From Oscillospiraceae bacterium (GTDB lineage Bacteria > Bacillota > Clostridia > Oscillospirales > Acutalibacteraceae): DNA of 48,874 bases. Position 1 is the first letter of the stretch; each line of letters starts with the position of its first letter. This document shows, piece by piece, positions 6,069-14,622 of this stretch. Under the pieces are notes generated by a model. It did not search any database, was not told the origin of the DNA, and was given only the letters and a program-made list of their open reading frames with translations. The position numbers and the translations under genes are program-made. The stretch is from contig SVPI01000013.1 in NCBI GenBank assembly GCA_015065935.1, forward strand, positions 1-48,874, read 5' to 3'.

Positions 6069-8097
6069 AATTTTCCGAAACATTTTGATAAAGCGTCATT
6101 ACCTGATTTTTAAGCTCACTGTGTTCCGGCTTTTGTAATCTTGGGTCAAGGGAAATGGTTTTCTTGGCATAAAGCCCTGCAGTTTTAAGCACCTCTATAT
6201 CGGTTTCCATATCGGCAATGCGAAGTGTGGGAAGACCGTGCTGTCGCTGACCTATAAAATCACCGGGGCCTCTCATTTTAAGGTCCTCATCGGCAATTTT
6301 AAAGCCGTCGGAGTTTGCGCAAAGGGTTTTAAGGCGCCAAGCAGTGGTATCGGCAGTGGTGTCGGAGATAAGAATGCAGGTTGATTTATATTGGCCGCGA
6401 CCAATTCTGCCTCTGAGCTGATGAAGCTGCGAAATTCCAAAACGCTCGGCATTTTCTATAACCATAATTGCGGAATTTGGAACATCAACGCCAACCTCAA
6501 TAACCGTTGTTGAAATAAGCAGTTGAATTTCGCCCGAATCAAAACGGCGCATAACATCGTTTTTCTGTTTTGCGCTTAATTTTCCGTGGAGAAGGCCTAT
6601 GGAGTAATCTTTAAATGTGGTGTCCCTTAGCTTTTCATAAAGCTGTTCGGCCGATAAAATGTCAAGGCCCTCATTTTCCTCAACAAGGGGGCAGATAATG
6701 TAACCCTGGCGGCCCTCATCAAGGTGTTTTTTAATATAGTTGTAAACTCTTTCGTGATAGCTTGAGTTTACAAAATATGTTTCTATTTTTTGCCTGCCTT
6801 TTGGATATTCATTGACAATACTTATATCAAGGTCACCGTAAATTATAAGGGAAAGGGTGCGGGGAATGGGGGTGGCAGACATAATCAGAGAATGGGGAAA
6901 ATCACCTTTAGAATTTAGCGTATAGCGTTGGGCAACACCAAAACGGTGCTGTTCATCGGCAATAACAAGACCCAGCCTTTTAAAATTAACATTTGGGGAT
7001 AAAACGGCGTGAGTACCGATAACGATATCTGCTGTTCCGTTTTCAATTTCCTCGTAAACCTTCTGCTTTTGGCGAGGTGTCATTGAGCCTGTAAGCAAAA
7101 CGCAACGAATTCCGGCTGCTGATAGTGTGTTTTCAAAGTTTTTAAAGTGCTGTTCGGCAAGAACCTCAGTGGGCACCATAAGGGCGCTTTGAAGTCCGTT
7201 TTTAGCGCATACAAAGCAAAGGGCTAGCGCAATGGCGGTTTTGCCGCTGCCAACATCGCCTTGAATAAGCCTGTTCATGGGTGTTGCCTTTTCCATATCG
7301 TTAAGGCAATCAAAAACTGCCGTTTTTTGAGCATTTGTAAGTGAATAGGGGAGAAGCGGGAAAAAATCATCCACATAATTCTTATTAATCCTTGCCGAAA
7401 TGCCCTCTTTTTTCTTGTTTTTAAAGAACAGCATTCCCATTTGCATAAGGTAAAGCTCCTCAAAAATGAAGCGCCTTCTGGCTGTTCTTAAAGCATCTTT
7501 AGTTTTTGGATGATGAATATTTTGGATTGCATAAACAATGTCGCAAAGATTTAATTCTTTTCTTATAAACTCGGGCAACGGGTCTTTGATAGCGCCCTTT
7601 GCCGTTATGGCATTTTGAATGATTTTTTCAATAACCTTTGAGGAAAGGCCGCTGATTGCAGGGTAAATTGGTTTTATAACATTGGCACCCTCATTTTCAA
7701 TTTCAGGGGAAACCATTTCTTTAAAAATTGAATTATAGTTAAGCTTTCCGTAAAAAAGATAGGTGCTGCCTGTGTGCAATTTTTTAACAAGATATTTATT
7801 ATTAAAAATTGTGATGCGCATGGTATCGCTGTTTTCATCCAAAATATTGAAGGAATAAATCACCATATTATTGCGTTTTTTGATTTCATTAATAGGGGTT
7901 ACAATTTTTCCCTTAACGCAAAAATTCTCACCGTAAACGGTATCACAAAAGGGTATTGGATTGCTCCAATCCTGGTATTTTCTCGGAAAATAACGCAAAA
8001 GAGCGTCAAGCGAAGAAATGCCGAGCTTGTTTAAAAGCTCGGCACGTTTTTCACCGACACCCTTTAAAAATCGAATGTTATAATACTGTGATGCCAT
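6067..8097 (-). CDS. recG: ATP-dependent DNA helicase RecG
   Basis: RecG is a superfamily 2 DNA translocase that remodels stalled replication forks and branched recombination intermediates. The 676-aa length is normal. An N-terminal helix-hairpin-like part (GVGEKRAELLNKLGI) and the OB-fold wedge (about 50-150) precede the helicase. GDVGSGKT at 280-287 is Walker A, DEQH at 381-384 is the motif II box, SATPIPRT is motif III, and QLHQLRGRIGRG is motif VI. A GGAGGTG lies 7 nt before the ATG. It is the last gene of the ymdB-yloU-fakA operon, 17 bp behind fakA. Confidence 0.97.
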   Translation of the reverse strand: MASQYYNIRFLKGVGEKRAELLNKLGISSLDALLRYFPRKYQDWSNPIPFCDTVYGENFCVKGKIVTPINEIKKRNNMVIYSFNILDENSDTMRITIFNNKYLVKKLHTGSTYLFYGKLNYNSIFKEMVSPEIENEGANVIKPIYPAISGLSSKVIEKIIQNAITAKGAIKDPLPEFIRKELNLCDIVYAIQNIHHPKTKDALRTARRRFIFEELYLMQMGMLFFKNKKKEGISARINKNYVDDFFPLLPYSLTNAQKTAVFDCLNDMEKATPMNRLIQGDVGSGKTAIALALCFVCAKNGLQSALMVPTEVLAEQHFKNFENTLSAAGIRCVLLTGSMTPRQKQKVYEEIENGTADIVIGTHAVLSPNVNFKRLGLVIADEQHRFGVAQRYTLNSKGDFPHSLIMSATPIPRTLSLIIYGDLDISIVNEYPKGRQKIETYFVNSSYHERVYNYIKKHLDEGRQGYIICPLVEENEGLDILSAEQLYEKLRDTTFKDYSIGLLHGKLSAKQKNDVMRRFDSGEIQLLISTTVIEVGVDVPNSAIMVIENAERFGISQLHQLRGRIGRGQYKSTCILISDTTADTTAWRLKTLCANSDGFKIADEDLKMRGPGDFIGQRQHGLPTLRIADMETDIEVLKTAGLYAKKTISLDPRLQKPEHSELKNQVMTLYQNVSEN

Positions 8098-8114
8098 AAC
8101 AAGGCACCTCCGAA

Positions 8115-9800
8115 TTATTCTACCGAGAGAATGAAGTAGTAAACAGGCTGGCCGCCGTTTACAAGAGTAATTTCCAGCTTATCGCCGAATTTTTCATTAA
8201 GCTCGGCATAAATCGCATTAGCCTGTTCCTCGGTAACATCTTCACCGTAGATAAGTGTTAAGAAAGCACTGTCACGGTTAACCATACCCTTAACAAGGCG
8301 TTGCATACATTTTGATAGGTTTTGTTCGGTAAATGAAACCTTACCGTTAACAAGGGCTAAAAGCTCGCCCTTTTTAATTTTGTGGCCATCGTAATCAGAA
8401 TCGCGGGCAGCAAAGGTAACCTGACCGGTCGTAAGATTAGCATAGGAGTTCTGCATTGCGATTGCGTTATCCTCATCATTTGCATCAGGGTCAAAGTTAA
8501 GCATTGCTGTGATACCTTGGGGAATTGTCTTAGTGTGAAGAACAATTACCTTGCGGGTACTGATGGGAATAGCCTGTTCAGCCGCCATAATAATGTTTTT
8601 GTTGTTAGGGAGAACAAAAACGGTTTCGGCGGGTGTGGACTCGATAGCCTTTAAAATATCATCGGTGCTGGGGTTCATTGTCTGACCGCCGCTAACGATT
8701 GTATCTGCACCGAGTTCAGTAAAGAGCTGTGCTAAACCATCACCAGCGCAAACCGAAACAAAACCGTAGGGCTTTGTGGGGGTAACAGGGGTGAAGGTTT
8801 CGGTTCTTTCTGCATTTTGTGCAGGCTTTTTCTTAGAAGCGTTATTGTTATCGTGTTTAGCCTTTTCGTGCTGGTCACGCATATTTTCAATTTTCATATT
8901 AATAAGCTGACCAAAAGTAAGACCATTTTCAATGGCATTGCCGGGATGGTCGGTATGAACATGAACCTTGATAATTTCTTCATCGTCAACCACAACAACG
9001 CAGTCGCCTATAGTTTCAAGGAAGGTGCGAAGCTCAGCGGGTTTTTTTGTAACTTCGCTGTCGCGCTTAACAATAAATTCGGTGCAATAGGTAAATGTAA
9101 TTTCACCCTCAAATTCACCTGCGGCGCTCATCGCAGATTCTTCACTGTTATCCTCAGCGCTTGCGGAAATAGAGTTATTAGCAATAATAACACCATCCTT
9201 AAGAACACTTAACATTCCTTCAAGGATAACAACAAAGCCGCGGCCGCCTGCATCAACAACGCCTGCTTTTTTAAGAACAGGGAGAAGTTCAGGGGTCTGG
9301 TCAAGGGCAATTTTAGCACCCTCTAAAGCCTGTTCGAAAACTTTAAGAGCATCGGTCTCACCATCTTCAACGGCTTTTGCGGCATATTCGCCGGCCACTC
9401 TGGCAACGGTTAAAATGGTGCCTTCGGTGGGCTTCATAACAGCGCCGTAAGCAGCCTCGACGCCCAGCTTAAATGCAAGGCTTAAGTTCTCGGCTGTAAC
9501 CTCGCTTTGACCTTTAAAGCCCTTTGCAAAGCCTCTGAAAAGAAGAGAGGTGATAACACCGGAGTTACCGCGGGCGCCTCTTAAAAGGGCGGAAGCGGTT
9601 ATGGTAGCAACCTCGCCGGCTGTGGCGTTCTGAACGCTTGCAAGCTCCCTTGCGGCATTATTAATTGTCATAGACATATTTGTGCCTGTGTCGCCATCGG
9701 GAACAGGGAAAACGTTTAAGTCATCAACCTGCTTGCGATTATTGGAAATATGGTTAGCAGCTGAAATAATCGCATCACGCAGTGTGTTACCGTTAAACAA
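8115..9800 (-). CDS. fakA: Fatty acid kinase ATP-binding subunit FakA (YloV, DAK2 domain)
   Basis: This FakA/YloV-type protein phosphorylates fatty acids delivered by a DegV-family FakB partner, for incorporation into membrane lipid. The N-terminal DhaL/DAK2 domain (1-200) carries the Mg-ATP signature NVFPVPDGDTGTNMSMT. A middle linker is rich in Ala and Glu, and residues about 355-560 form the DegV-like C-terminal domain (SGGQTMNPSTDDIL). A TTG at 9800 is chosen as start because AAGGAG lies 8 nt upstream; a GTG at 9809 would abut the Shine-Dalgarno. No fakB is seen nearby. It follows yloU by 22 bp, the standard Firmicute order. Confidence 0.92.
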   Translation of the reverse strand: MFNGNTLRDAIISAANHISNNRKQVDDLNVFPVPDGDTGTNMSMTINNAARELASVQNATAGEVATITASALLRGARGNSGVITSLLFRGFAKGFKGQSEVTAENLSLAFKLGVEAAYGAVMKPTEGTILTVARVAGEYAAKAVEDGETDALKVFEQALEGAKIALDQTPELLPVLKKAGVVDAGGRGFVVILEGMLSVLKDGVIIANNSISASAEDNSEESAMSAAGEFEGEITFTYCTEFIVKRDSEVTKKPAELRTFLETIGDCVVVVDDEEIIKVHVHTDHPGNAIENGLTFGQLINMKIENMRDQHEKAKHDNNNASKKKPAQNAERTETFTPVTPTKPYGFVSVCAGDGLAQLFTELGADTIVSGGQTMNPSTDDILKAIESTPAETVFVLPNNKNIIMAAEQAIPISTRKVIVLHTKTIPQGITAMLNFDPDANDEDNAIAMQNSYANLTTGQVTFAARDSDYDGHKIKKGELLALVNGKVSFTEQNLSKCMQRLVKGMVNRDSAFLTLIYGEDVTEEQANAIYAELNEKFGDKLEITLVNGGQPVYYFILSVE

Positions 9801-9822
9801 AATAAACACTCCTTAAAGAAAA

Positions 9823-10173
9823 CTATTCTTTGATACCGTCAACCTTAACGGTAACTTTTTTAACATCAATGCCTGTGGCATCGTAAACAACATATTTAAC
9901 CTTATGAACAATGCTTTGTGCAATTGCGTTGATGTTCATACCATAGGTAACAATAATGTGAAGGTCAACGGTAATAGCATCGGCGTTGCCTTTAACAACA
10001 ATTCCTTTGTCAAGCTGTTCTTTTTTAGAAATAAGGCTGAAAAGTTTTTGCTTTGATGTGCCTGCAACCATACCTGCAACACCGTAACAGGAAGTAACGG
10101 CGTGGCCGATAAGTTTTGAAAGATACTCATAAGAAATGTGAACCTTTCCGATTCTGGTCTCGTAAGCAATCAT
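9823..10173 (-). CDS. Asp23/Gls24 family envelope-stress protein YloU
   Basis: A 116-aa Asp23/Gls24-family protein. In staphylococci and streptococci family members associate with the membrane and respond to alkaline or envelope stress; their biochemical role is unclear. The sequence shows the typical alternating beta strands (VHISYEYLSKLIGHAV near the start, and the ADAITVDLHIIVTYGMNI core). An AAGGAGG lies upstream of the ATG. It sits directly before fakA, a conserved pair, and 15 bp after the binding lipoprotein gene. Confidence 0.9.
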   Translation of the reverse strand: MIAYETRIGKVHISYEYLSKLIGHAVTSCYGVAGMVAGTSKQKLFSLISKKEQLDKGIVVKGNADAITVDLHIIVTYGMNINAIAQSIVHKVKYVVYDATGIDVKKVTVKVDGIKE

Positions 10174-10188
10174 TATTTGATTTCCTCC

Positions 10189-11739
10189 TTAGTTAGTTTT
10201 ACGAAATTCAGCAATGCTGAAGAAAACGTCGCTGACCGCTGCGGTTATATTGCCCGAAATGTCCTCACTATGGAACAAAAGGCCGTTGCGGAAGCATATT
10301 GGGATAATTGGCATTTGTGTTTGAGAGGCTGTAACAATATCAGCAAGGGTGTTCTTGCCACTGTAAAAACCATTTACGATATCTGAAATTTTTGAATAAT
10401 CGTTAATAGTTTCAGTGGTACTCTTATCCTCATCGGTTAAGGCGGCCTCTTTTACACCAAAGGCAGCACTGCCACCGGGAACAATAAGATTAGTCACATC
10501 CATATTGTTTAGAATTCTCACTTCACCAACATAAAGCTGAAAATTACCTGATTTTAACCGCGCTGTATAATCAGCATAACTGGTTTTAATAACACTTGCA
10601 TTAATGCCAACACTTTTTAGTTGCTCACAGATAAGTTCAGCGGTGCTCACTCTAAATGTGTTCTCTCGGTTTACAAGCACGGTGAGTGAAATTTTTTTGC
10701 CCGCATCCATTCTATTATAACCTATCTTTTCCAAATTCTCAATAGAAATTTTTGAATTCGCGGTTTTTTCGATGGTTTGATATTTTTCGGCATCGGCAAA
10801 ATTCGGGTGAAAAATTCCTGTTGCGGGCACTGCATTGGTGTAGTAAGCAACATTTGAAATTCTTGTTCTGTCAATGGCGGCCGAAATTGCATAACGTAAA
10901 TATACATTTGAAAGGGGAGCGTAATTTTGGTTGACACCGATATAAATAAGATTATTAAGGGGTACCGAAACCTTTTTACTGCTCATTTGAAAAATTTCGC
11001 CATCATTAAGGCTTGTGTAGTAAATGTCGGTTGCACCAACCTCAACATAATGGGAAACCGACTCGCTGTCAGGTGCATTAATCAGTTTAATTTCGGAAAC
11101 TTTATTTTTACTGCCGTGATAACGTTCGTTAGGGTTTAGAATTTTAAGGGTTTCGTTAAATATAAATCTACCACAGCCCACAGGTGGTAGGGCGGCACCG
11201 TCTGAGGTGGTTTGCTTATCGGACTCCTTTTTAATAATTGGAAAATCCAAAAGATTAACAAAATAAGGGTCAGCCGAGCTCAGGGTGAAGGTAACGGTTT
11301 TAATATCCTTAGCGGTGCAGGAAACAACGCCTGTTAATTGTGCTTTGTATGCGGTATTGGAATTTTTTGCAAGATTAAAAGAATAAACAACATCATCTGC
11401 TGTAACGTTGGTCATATCTGAAAAAGTAGCATTTTTGATAACGACATTACAGGTTTTATCAACAAGTTCAAAGCTTTCAGCAAGACAGTTTATAGGTTCA
11501 AAGCTGTTATTAACCTTGAACAGTGGGTCAAAAATCAGCTGACAAAGCTGAACATTAATGTTGGTAACGGCGGTGTAGGGATTAACGGTGTCACTTTCAC
11601 AGTAAAGCAGGCTTAAAGGGAAGGTTTCTTTAACTTCCACATTAGCGCTTGAAGACTGACCGCCAACATTATTCTTATTGCAGGCGCAAAGCCCCAAAAG
11701 GAGTATTAACGCCAGGAAAACAGCAATAATTTTTTTCAT
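10189..11739 (-). CDS. Family-5 extracellular solute-binding lipoprotein (oligopeptide/nickel type)
   Basis: This is a membrane-anchored substrate-binding protein of ABC importers (SBP_bac_5, OppA/DppA-like), 516 aa. The signal peptide ends in lipobox LCA-C with lipidated Cys20, followed by an Asn/Ser-rich linker. Motifs such as LIFDPLFKVN, the VYSFNLA region and LRYAISAAIDR are typical of the family. GAGGAA precedes the ATG. It is an orphan: no permease or ATPase lies in this window, and it sits between ymdB and yloU in a tight operon. It may use a transporter encoded elsewhere or act as a sensor. The ligand is unknown. Confidence 0.9.
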   Translation of the reverse strand: MKKIIAVFLALILLLGLCACNKNNVGGQSSSANVEVKETFPLSLLYCESDTVNPYTAVTNINVQLCQLIFDPLFKVNNSFEPINCLAESFELVDKTCNVVIKNATFSDMTNVTADDVVYSFNLAKNSNTAYKAQLTGVVSCTAKDIKTVTFTLSSADPYFVNLLDFPIIKKESDKQTTSDGAALPPVGCGRFIFNETLKILNPNERYHGSKNKVSEIKLINAPDSESVSHYVEVGATDIYYTSLNDGEIFQMSSKKVSVPLNNLIYIGVNQNYAPLSNVYLRYAISAAIDRTRISNVAYYTNAVPATGIFHPNFADAEKYQTIEKTANSKISIENLEKIGYNRMDAGKKISLTVLVNRENTFRVSTAELICEQLKSVGINASVIKTSYADYTARLKSGNFQLYVGEVRILNNMDVTNLIVPGGSAAFGVKEAALTDEDKSTTETINDYSKISDIVNGFYSGKNTLADIVTASQTQMPIIPICFRNGLLFHSEDISGNITAAVSDVFFSIAEFRKTN

Positions 11740-11751
11740 AAAATTCCTCGT

Positions 11752-12531
11752 TTATCTTAAAATAACACGTTTTACACTAAGAGCTTTACCGCTTTTTTCA
11801 TCAATATTAACTACAAGTCCGCAAAGATAGCAGGCCGAGTTGGATAAAATAAATTTTTCTGTTTTATTATCTTTGAAGCGGTTGATAATTATGGAGCTTT
11901 CAACTCCAAGAACAGAATCTTCGGGGCCTGTCATACCAAGGTCGGTTATGTAGGCAGTACCGTTCTTAAGAATCTGTTCATCGGCCGTTTGTACATGGGT
12001 GTGGGTCCCAAAAAATGCAGAAACTTTGCCATCAAGATAAATACCCATTGCTCTTTTTTCGCTGGTTGCCTCGGCGTGAAAATCAACAACAATAATTTTT
12101 GCGCCTTCAGCTTTTGCCCTTTCAACAAGTTCATCGGCGGTTTCAAAGGGATTTTTGATGCTGTCATCGTTTAAATAAACCTTGCCCGAAAGGTTTAAAA
12201 CGGCAACCGACAGTTTACCCATATCAACAGTAGTGTAGCCCTTTCCAAAATCACAACTAATATTATGTGGGCGTAGAAGAAAGGGATTTTCATCAAGTAA
12301 CGGATAAATTTCTTTACGGCGAAGGGAATGGTTTCCACCTGTAATAACATCAACACCGCTTTCAAAAAGATGGCTAGCGCTTTGAGGGGTTATTCCGTTA
12401 CCATCAGCCGAGTTTTCACCGTTGGCAATAACCAGGTCAATATTATTGTCTTTTTTAAAAGAGGGAAGTGCTCTACGTAAAAATGTGTAGCCAGCCCTTC
12501 CGCAAACATCACCGATTAAAAATATATTCAC
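11752..12531 (-). CDS. ymdB: YmdB-family metallophosphoesterase (cyclic-nucleotide phosphodiesterase)
   Basis: A TIGR00282-family phosphoesterase, 259 aa. In B. subtilis YmdB hydrolyses 2',3'- and 3',5'-cyclic nucleotides and influences biofilm versus motility choice. Metal-ligand blocks are present: GDVCGRAG near the start, NGENSADGNGI, GGNHSL, VDFHAEATSEK and FFGTHTHVQTAD. A GTG at 12531 is the start because TTGGAGTG lies 5 nt upstream and the family normally begins right before IFLIGDV. It is the first gene of a five-gene operon leading to recG, with a clear promoter. Confidence 0.93.
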   Translation of the reverse strand: MNIFLIGDVCGRAGYTFLRRALPSFKKDNNIDLVIANGENSADGNGITPQSASHLFESGVDVITGGNHSLRRKEIYPLLDENPFLLRPHNISCDFGKGYTTVDMGKLSVAVLNLSGKVYLNDDSIKNPFETADELVERAKAEGAKIIVVDFHAEATSEKRAMGIYLDGKVSAFFGTHTHVQTADEQILKNGTAYITDLGMTGPEDSVLGVESSIIINRFKDNKTEKFILSNSACYLCGLVVNIDEKSGKALSVKRVILR

Positions 12532-12548
12532 AATATCACTCCAAGATA

Positions 12549-12577
12549 ATAATACCATAAATCTTTGTAATATGCAA
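12549..12577 (-). promoter_or_regulatory. Promoter of the ymdB-recG operon
   Basis: Minus strand TTGCAT (12577-12572), 17-bp spacer, TATTAT (12554-12549), 18 bp before the GTG start of ymdB. The downstream genes have gaps of only 12-22 bp, so one transcript probably covers all five. Confidence 0.65.
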
Positions 12578-12588
12578 ACCTAAATATG

Positions 12589-12616
12589 TTGACTTTTTTT
12601 GTTTTATATGTAAAAT
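12589..12616 (+). promoter_or_regulatory. Promoter of the KDPG aldolase gene
   Basis: TTGACT (12589-12594), a 16-bp spacer and TAAAAT (12611-12616) lie in the divergent gap facing away from ymdB. Confidence 0.65.
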
Positions 12617-12655
12617 TAAAATTAGCAAAAAAACTTTTAAAAGGATGTGCTCACA

Positions 12656-13621
12656 TTGAACGAAATCTTAAAAGAAATTGGTCTTATTGGCATTGTTCCT
12701 GTTGTAAAAATTGACAATGCTGAGGATGCAGTTCCCCTTGCTAAGGCACTGATTAATGGCGGTTTACCTTGTGCAGAAATCACCTTCCGCACCGCCGCAG
12801 CAGAGCAGGCTATTAAAAATATTGCTGAACAGTGCCCCGAAATGCTTGTGGGTGCAGGAACCGTTTTAACAAAAGAGCAGGCTGATGCCGCAATTAAAGC
12901 CGGCGCAAAATTCCTTGTAAGCCCGGGTCTTAATCCAAAAATTGTTTCTTATTGCAAGGAAAAGGGTTATCTAATTCTTCCCGGTACTGCAAATCCAAGT
13001 GATGTTGAGCAGGCGCTTGAACTCGGCCTCGACACAGTTAAGTTTTTCCCCGCTGAAGCGGCAGGCGGTCTGCCTATGATTAAGGCAATGTCAGCACCTT
13101 ACGGCTCACTTAAATTTATGCCCACAGGCGGTATTAATGCCAAAAATGTAAAGGAATATCTTGAGTTTTCTAAAATTATTGCCTGCGGCGGCAGCTGGAT
13201 GGTGCCCGGTGATTTAATCACAAACGGCAATTTTGATGAAATTGAACGTCTTACCGCTGAAGCAGTTAAGGTTATGCTTGATTTCAAGGTTGTTCATATC
13301 GGTATTAACTCTGCTGATGAAGCAGCCGCCTCCGACACAGCGAACACCTTCGAAAAACTTTTCGATTTTACTGCAAAAGAAGGAACAAAGTCCTATTTCT
13401 GCAGTGATATGCTTGAGGTTATGAAAATGAACGGCGTTGGCACCAAAGGCCACCTTGCTGTTGGCACGGCAAGCGTTCCGAGAGCCTACGCTTACCTAAA
13501 GCGCAAGGGCGTTGAATTTAACGAAGATTCTGCTCAATATGATGAAAAGGGCAACCTTAAATTTATCTATCTTAAGGATGAAATTGGCGGCTTCGCAGTT
13601 CACCTCGTAAAAAACAAATAG
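12656..13621 (+). CDS. eda: KHG/KDPG aldolase fused to a VOC-like domain
   Basis: Residues 1-210 form a class I 2-keto-3-deoxy-6-phosphogluconate / 4-hydroxy-2-oxoglutarate aldolase, which cleaves KDPG to pyruvate and glyceraldehyde 3-phosphate. The Glu in AEITFRT, the Schiff-base Lys in DTVKFFPAEA and the phosphate loop FMPTGGIN are intact. About 105 further residues (VVHIGINSADEA to GGFAVHLV) resemble a vicinal-oxygen-chelate (glyoxalase-like) domain, which makes it longer than the usual 210 aa. TTG at 12656 is favoured: AAAAGGATG lies 8 nt upstream, while a GTG at 12647 is too close. It is monocistronic with a terminator; no KDG kinase lies nearby. Confidence 0.9.
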   Translation: MNEILKEIGLIGIVPVVKIDNAEDAVPLAKALINGGLPCAEITFRTAAAEQAIKNIAEQCPEMLVGAGTVLTKEQADAAIKAGAKFLVSPGLNPKIVSYCKEKGYLILPGTANPSDVEQALELGLDTVKFFPAEAAGGLPMIKAMSAPYGSLKFMPTGGINAKNVKEYLEFSKIIACGGSWMVPGDLITNGNFDEIERLTAEAVKVMLDFKVVHIGINSADEAAASDTANTFEKLFDFTAKEGTKSYFCSDMLEVMKMNGVGTKGHLAVGTASVPRAYAYLKRKGVEFNEDSAQYDEKGNLKFIYLKDEIGGFAVHLVKNK

Positions 13622-13628
13622 AAAAAGT

Positions 13629-13657
13629 AAAAGGCAGTCATAATGACTGCCTTTTTT
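13629..13657. terminator. Bidirectional terminator after eda
   Basis: A 12-bp stem (AAAAGGCAGTCA / TGACTGCCTTTT) with a 3-nt loop and a T run sits between convergent genes. Confidence 0.88.
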
Positions 13658-13658
13658 A

Positions 13659-14489
13659 TTAGCTATTCATCAAAAGATTGTAGTTTGAAATAATGGTCTT
13701 GATTTTTTCGTCGCGCATTTTGATAATGCCGCATTTTTCACCGGGTATTTCCAAATTGAAAATGCCTTTATATCCAATTTCACGAAGGGCTTTTACAACT
13801 TCGAAAAAATTAACCGTTCCACCGTTAAGGGGCATAAGGTGTTGGTCGGTTTCGCCTTGATTATCGGCAATATGCAATGCTTTAAGTTTATTACCTGCTT
13901 TAAGGATGAATTCGCGAGGATTTCTATCGGTTAAATTAAGGTGTCCCGTGTCAAGACAAATGCCGAATTTATCACTGCCAATTCGTTCGATAATATAAAG
14001 TAAATCATCAGCATTTCTATCGACTAAATCTTCGTCTTGGGGTGAATGTGGGCGTAGGTTTTCAAGACAAATTGTAACATCTTTGTCTTTGATATGTTCG
14101 GCAAGTAAACGTAATTTTTCAATGTTTTTTTCAATTTTTTCATTGCGAGATAAACTGCTGTCAACCATATTATCACAATGCAAAACCATATTCTTAATGC
14201 CGATGGCTTCGTACATATCAACCCAAGAATAAAGTTTTTGGATTGCAGTTTCATCGGAGCAAATTCTGATTTTAAGCCACAAATGCCCCTGTGAAATTTC
14301 AAAGTTGTTTTCCTTTAAAAAGTTTGAAAATTCCTTTGCAGTTTTAAGAAAATTATCACTTCTTGATAAAAGTTCAAAGCCATGTTCGTCGGAAAGTTCT
14401 GAACAATAAATTCCATTTTCAATAAATCTTTTTACGGCTCCTTCGGGGCCTGATTCCATATAATAACCTGACCAAATACTAAGCTTCAT
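13659..14489 (-). CDS. Sugar phosphate isomerase/epimerase, AP-endonuclease-2 TIM barrel
   Basis: A 276-aa xylose-isomerase-like TIM barrel (PF01261). Metal-binding positions typical of the family are visible: His in MVLHCDN, Glu in CLENLRPH, Asp/His in CLDTGHLNL, His in LKALHIADNQ and Glu in FNLEIPGE. Members include sugar epimerases, inosose dehydratases and hydroxypyruvate isomerases, so the exact reaction is not assigned. AAAGGTGTG precedes the ATG. It stands alone with its own promoter, between eda (convergent) and the pot operon. Confidence 0.88.
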   Translation of the reverse strand: MKLSIWSGYYMESGPEGAVKRFIENGIYCSELSDEHGFELLSRSDNFLKTAKEFSNFLKENNFEISQGHLWLKIRICSDETAIQKLYSWVDMYEAIGIKNMVLHCDNMVDSSLSRNEKIEKNIEKLRLLAEHIKDKDVTICLENLRPHSPQDEDLVDRNADDLLYIIERIGSDKFGICLDTGHLNLTDRNPREFILKAGNKLKALHIADNQGETDQHLMPLNGGTVNFFEVVKALREIGYKGIFNLEIPGEKCGIIKMRDEKIKTIISNYNLLMNS

Positions 14490-14522
14490 ATTTACACACC
14501 TTTCAGGTTTTGTTATAACAAT

Positions 14523-14551
14523 AGTGTAACATCGTAATTATGCTTTTTCAA
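14523..14551 (-). promoter_or_regulatory. Promoter of the TIM-barrel isomerase gene
   Basis: Minus strand TTGAAA (14551-14546), 17-bp spacer, TACACT (14528-14523), 34 bp before the start codon. Confidence 0.65.
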
Positions 14552-14585
14552 TAGTACAATCTGATAAATTCATTTAAAATATGGT

Positions 14586-14622
14586 AAAAGACTGCCTTAC
14601 CAAACAGTAAGACAGTCTTTTT
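14586..14622 (-). terminator. Terminator of the pot operon
   Basis: Stem AAAGACTGTCTTAC / GTAAGGCAGTCTTT on the minus strand (one mismatch or wobble, 6-nt loop) directly follows the potD stop, with a four-T tail. The opposite strand carries a longer T tract, so it could work both ways. Confidence 0.8.
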
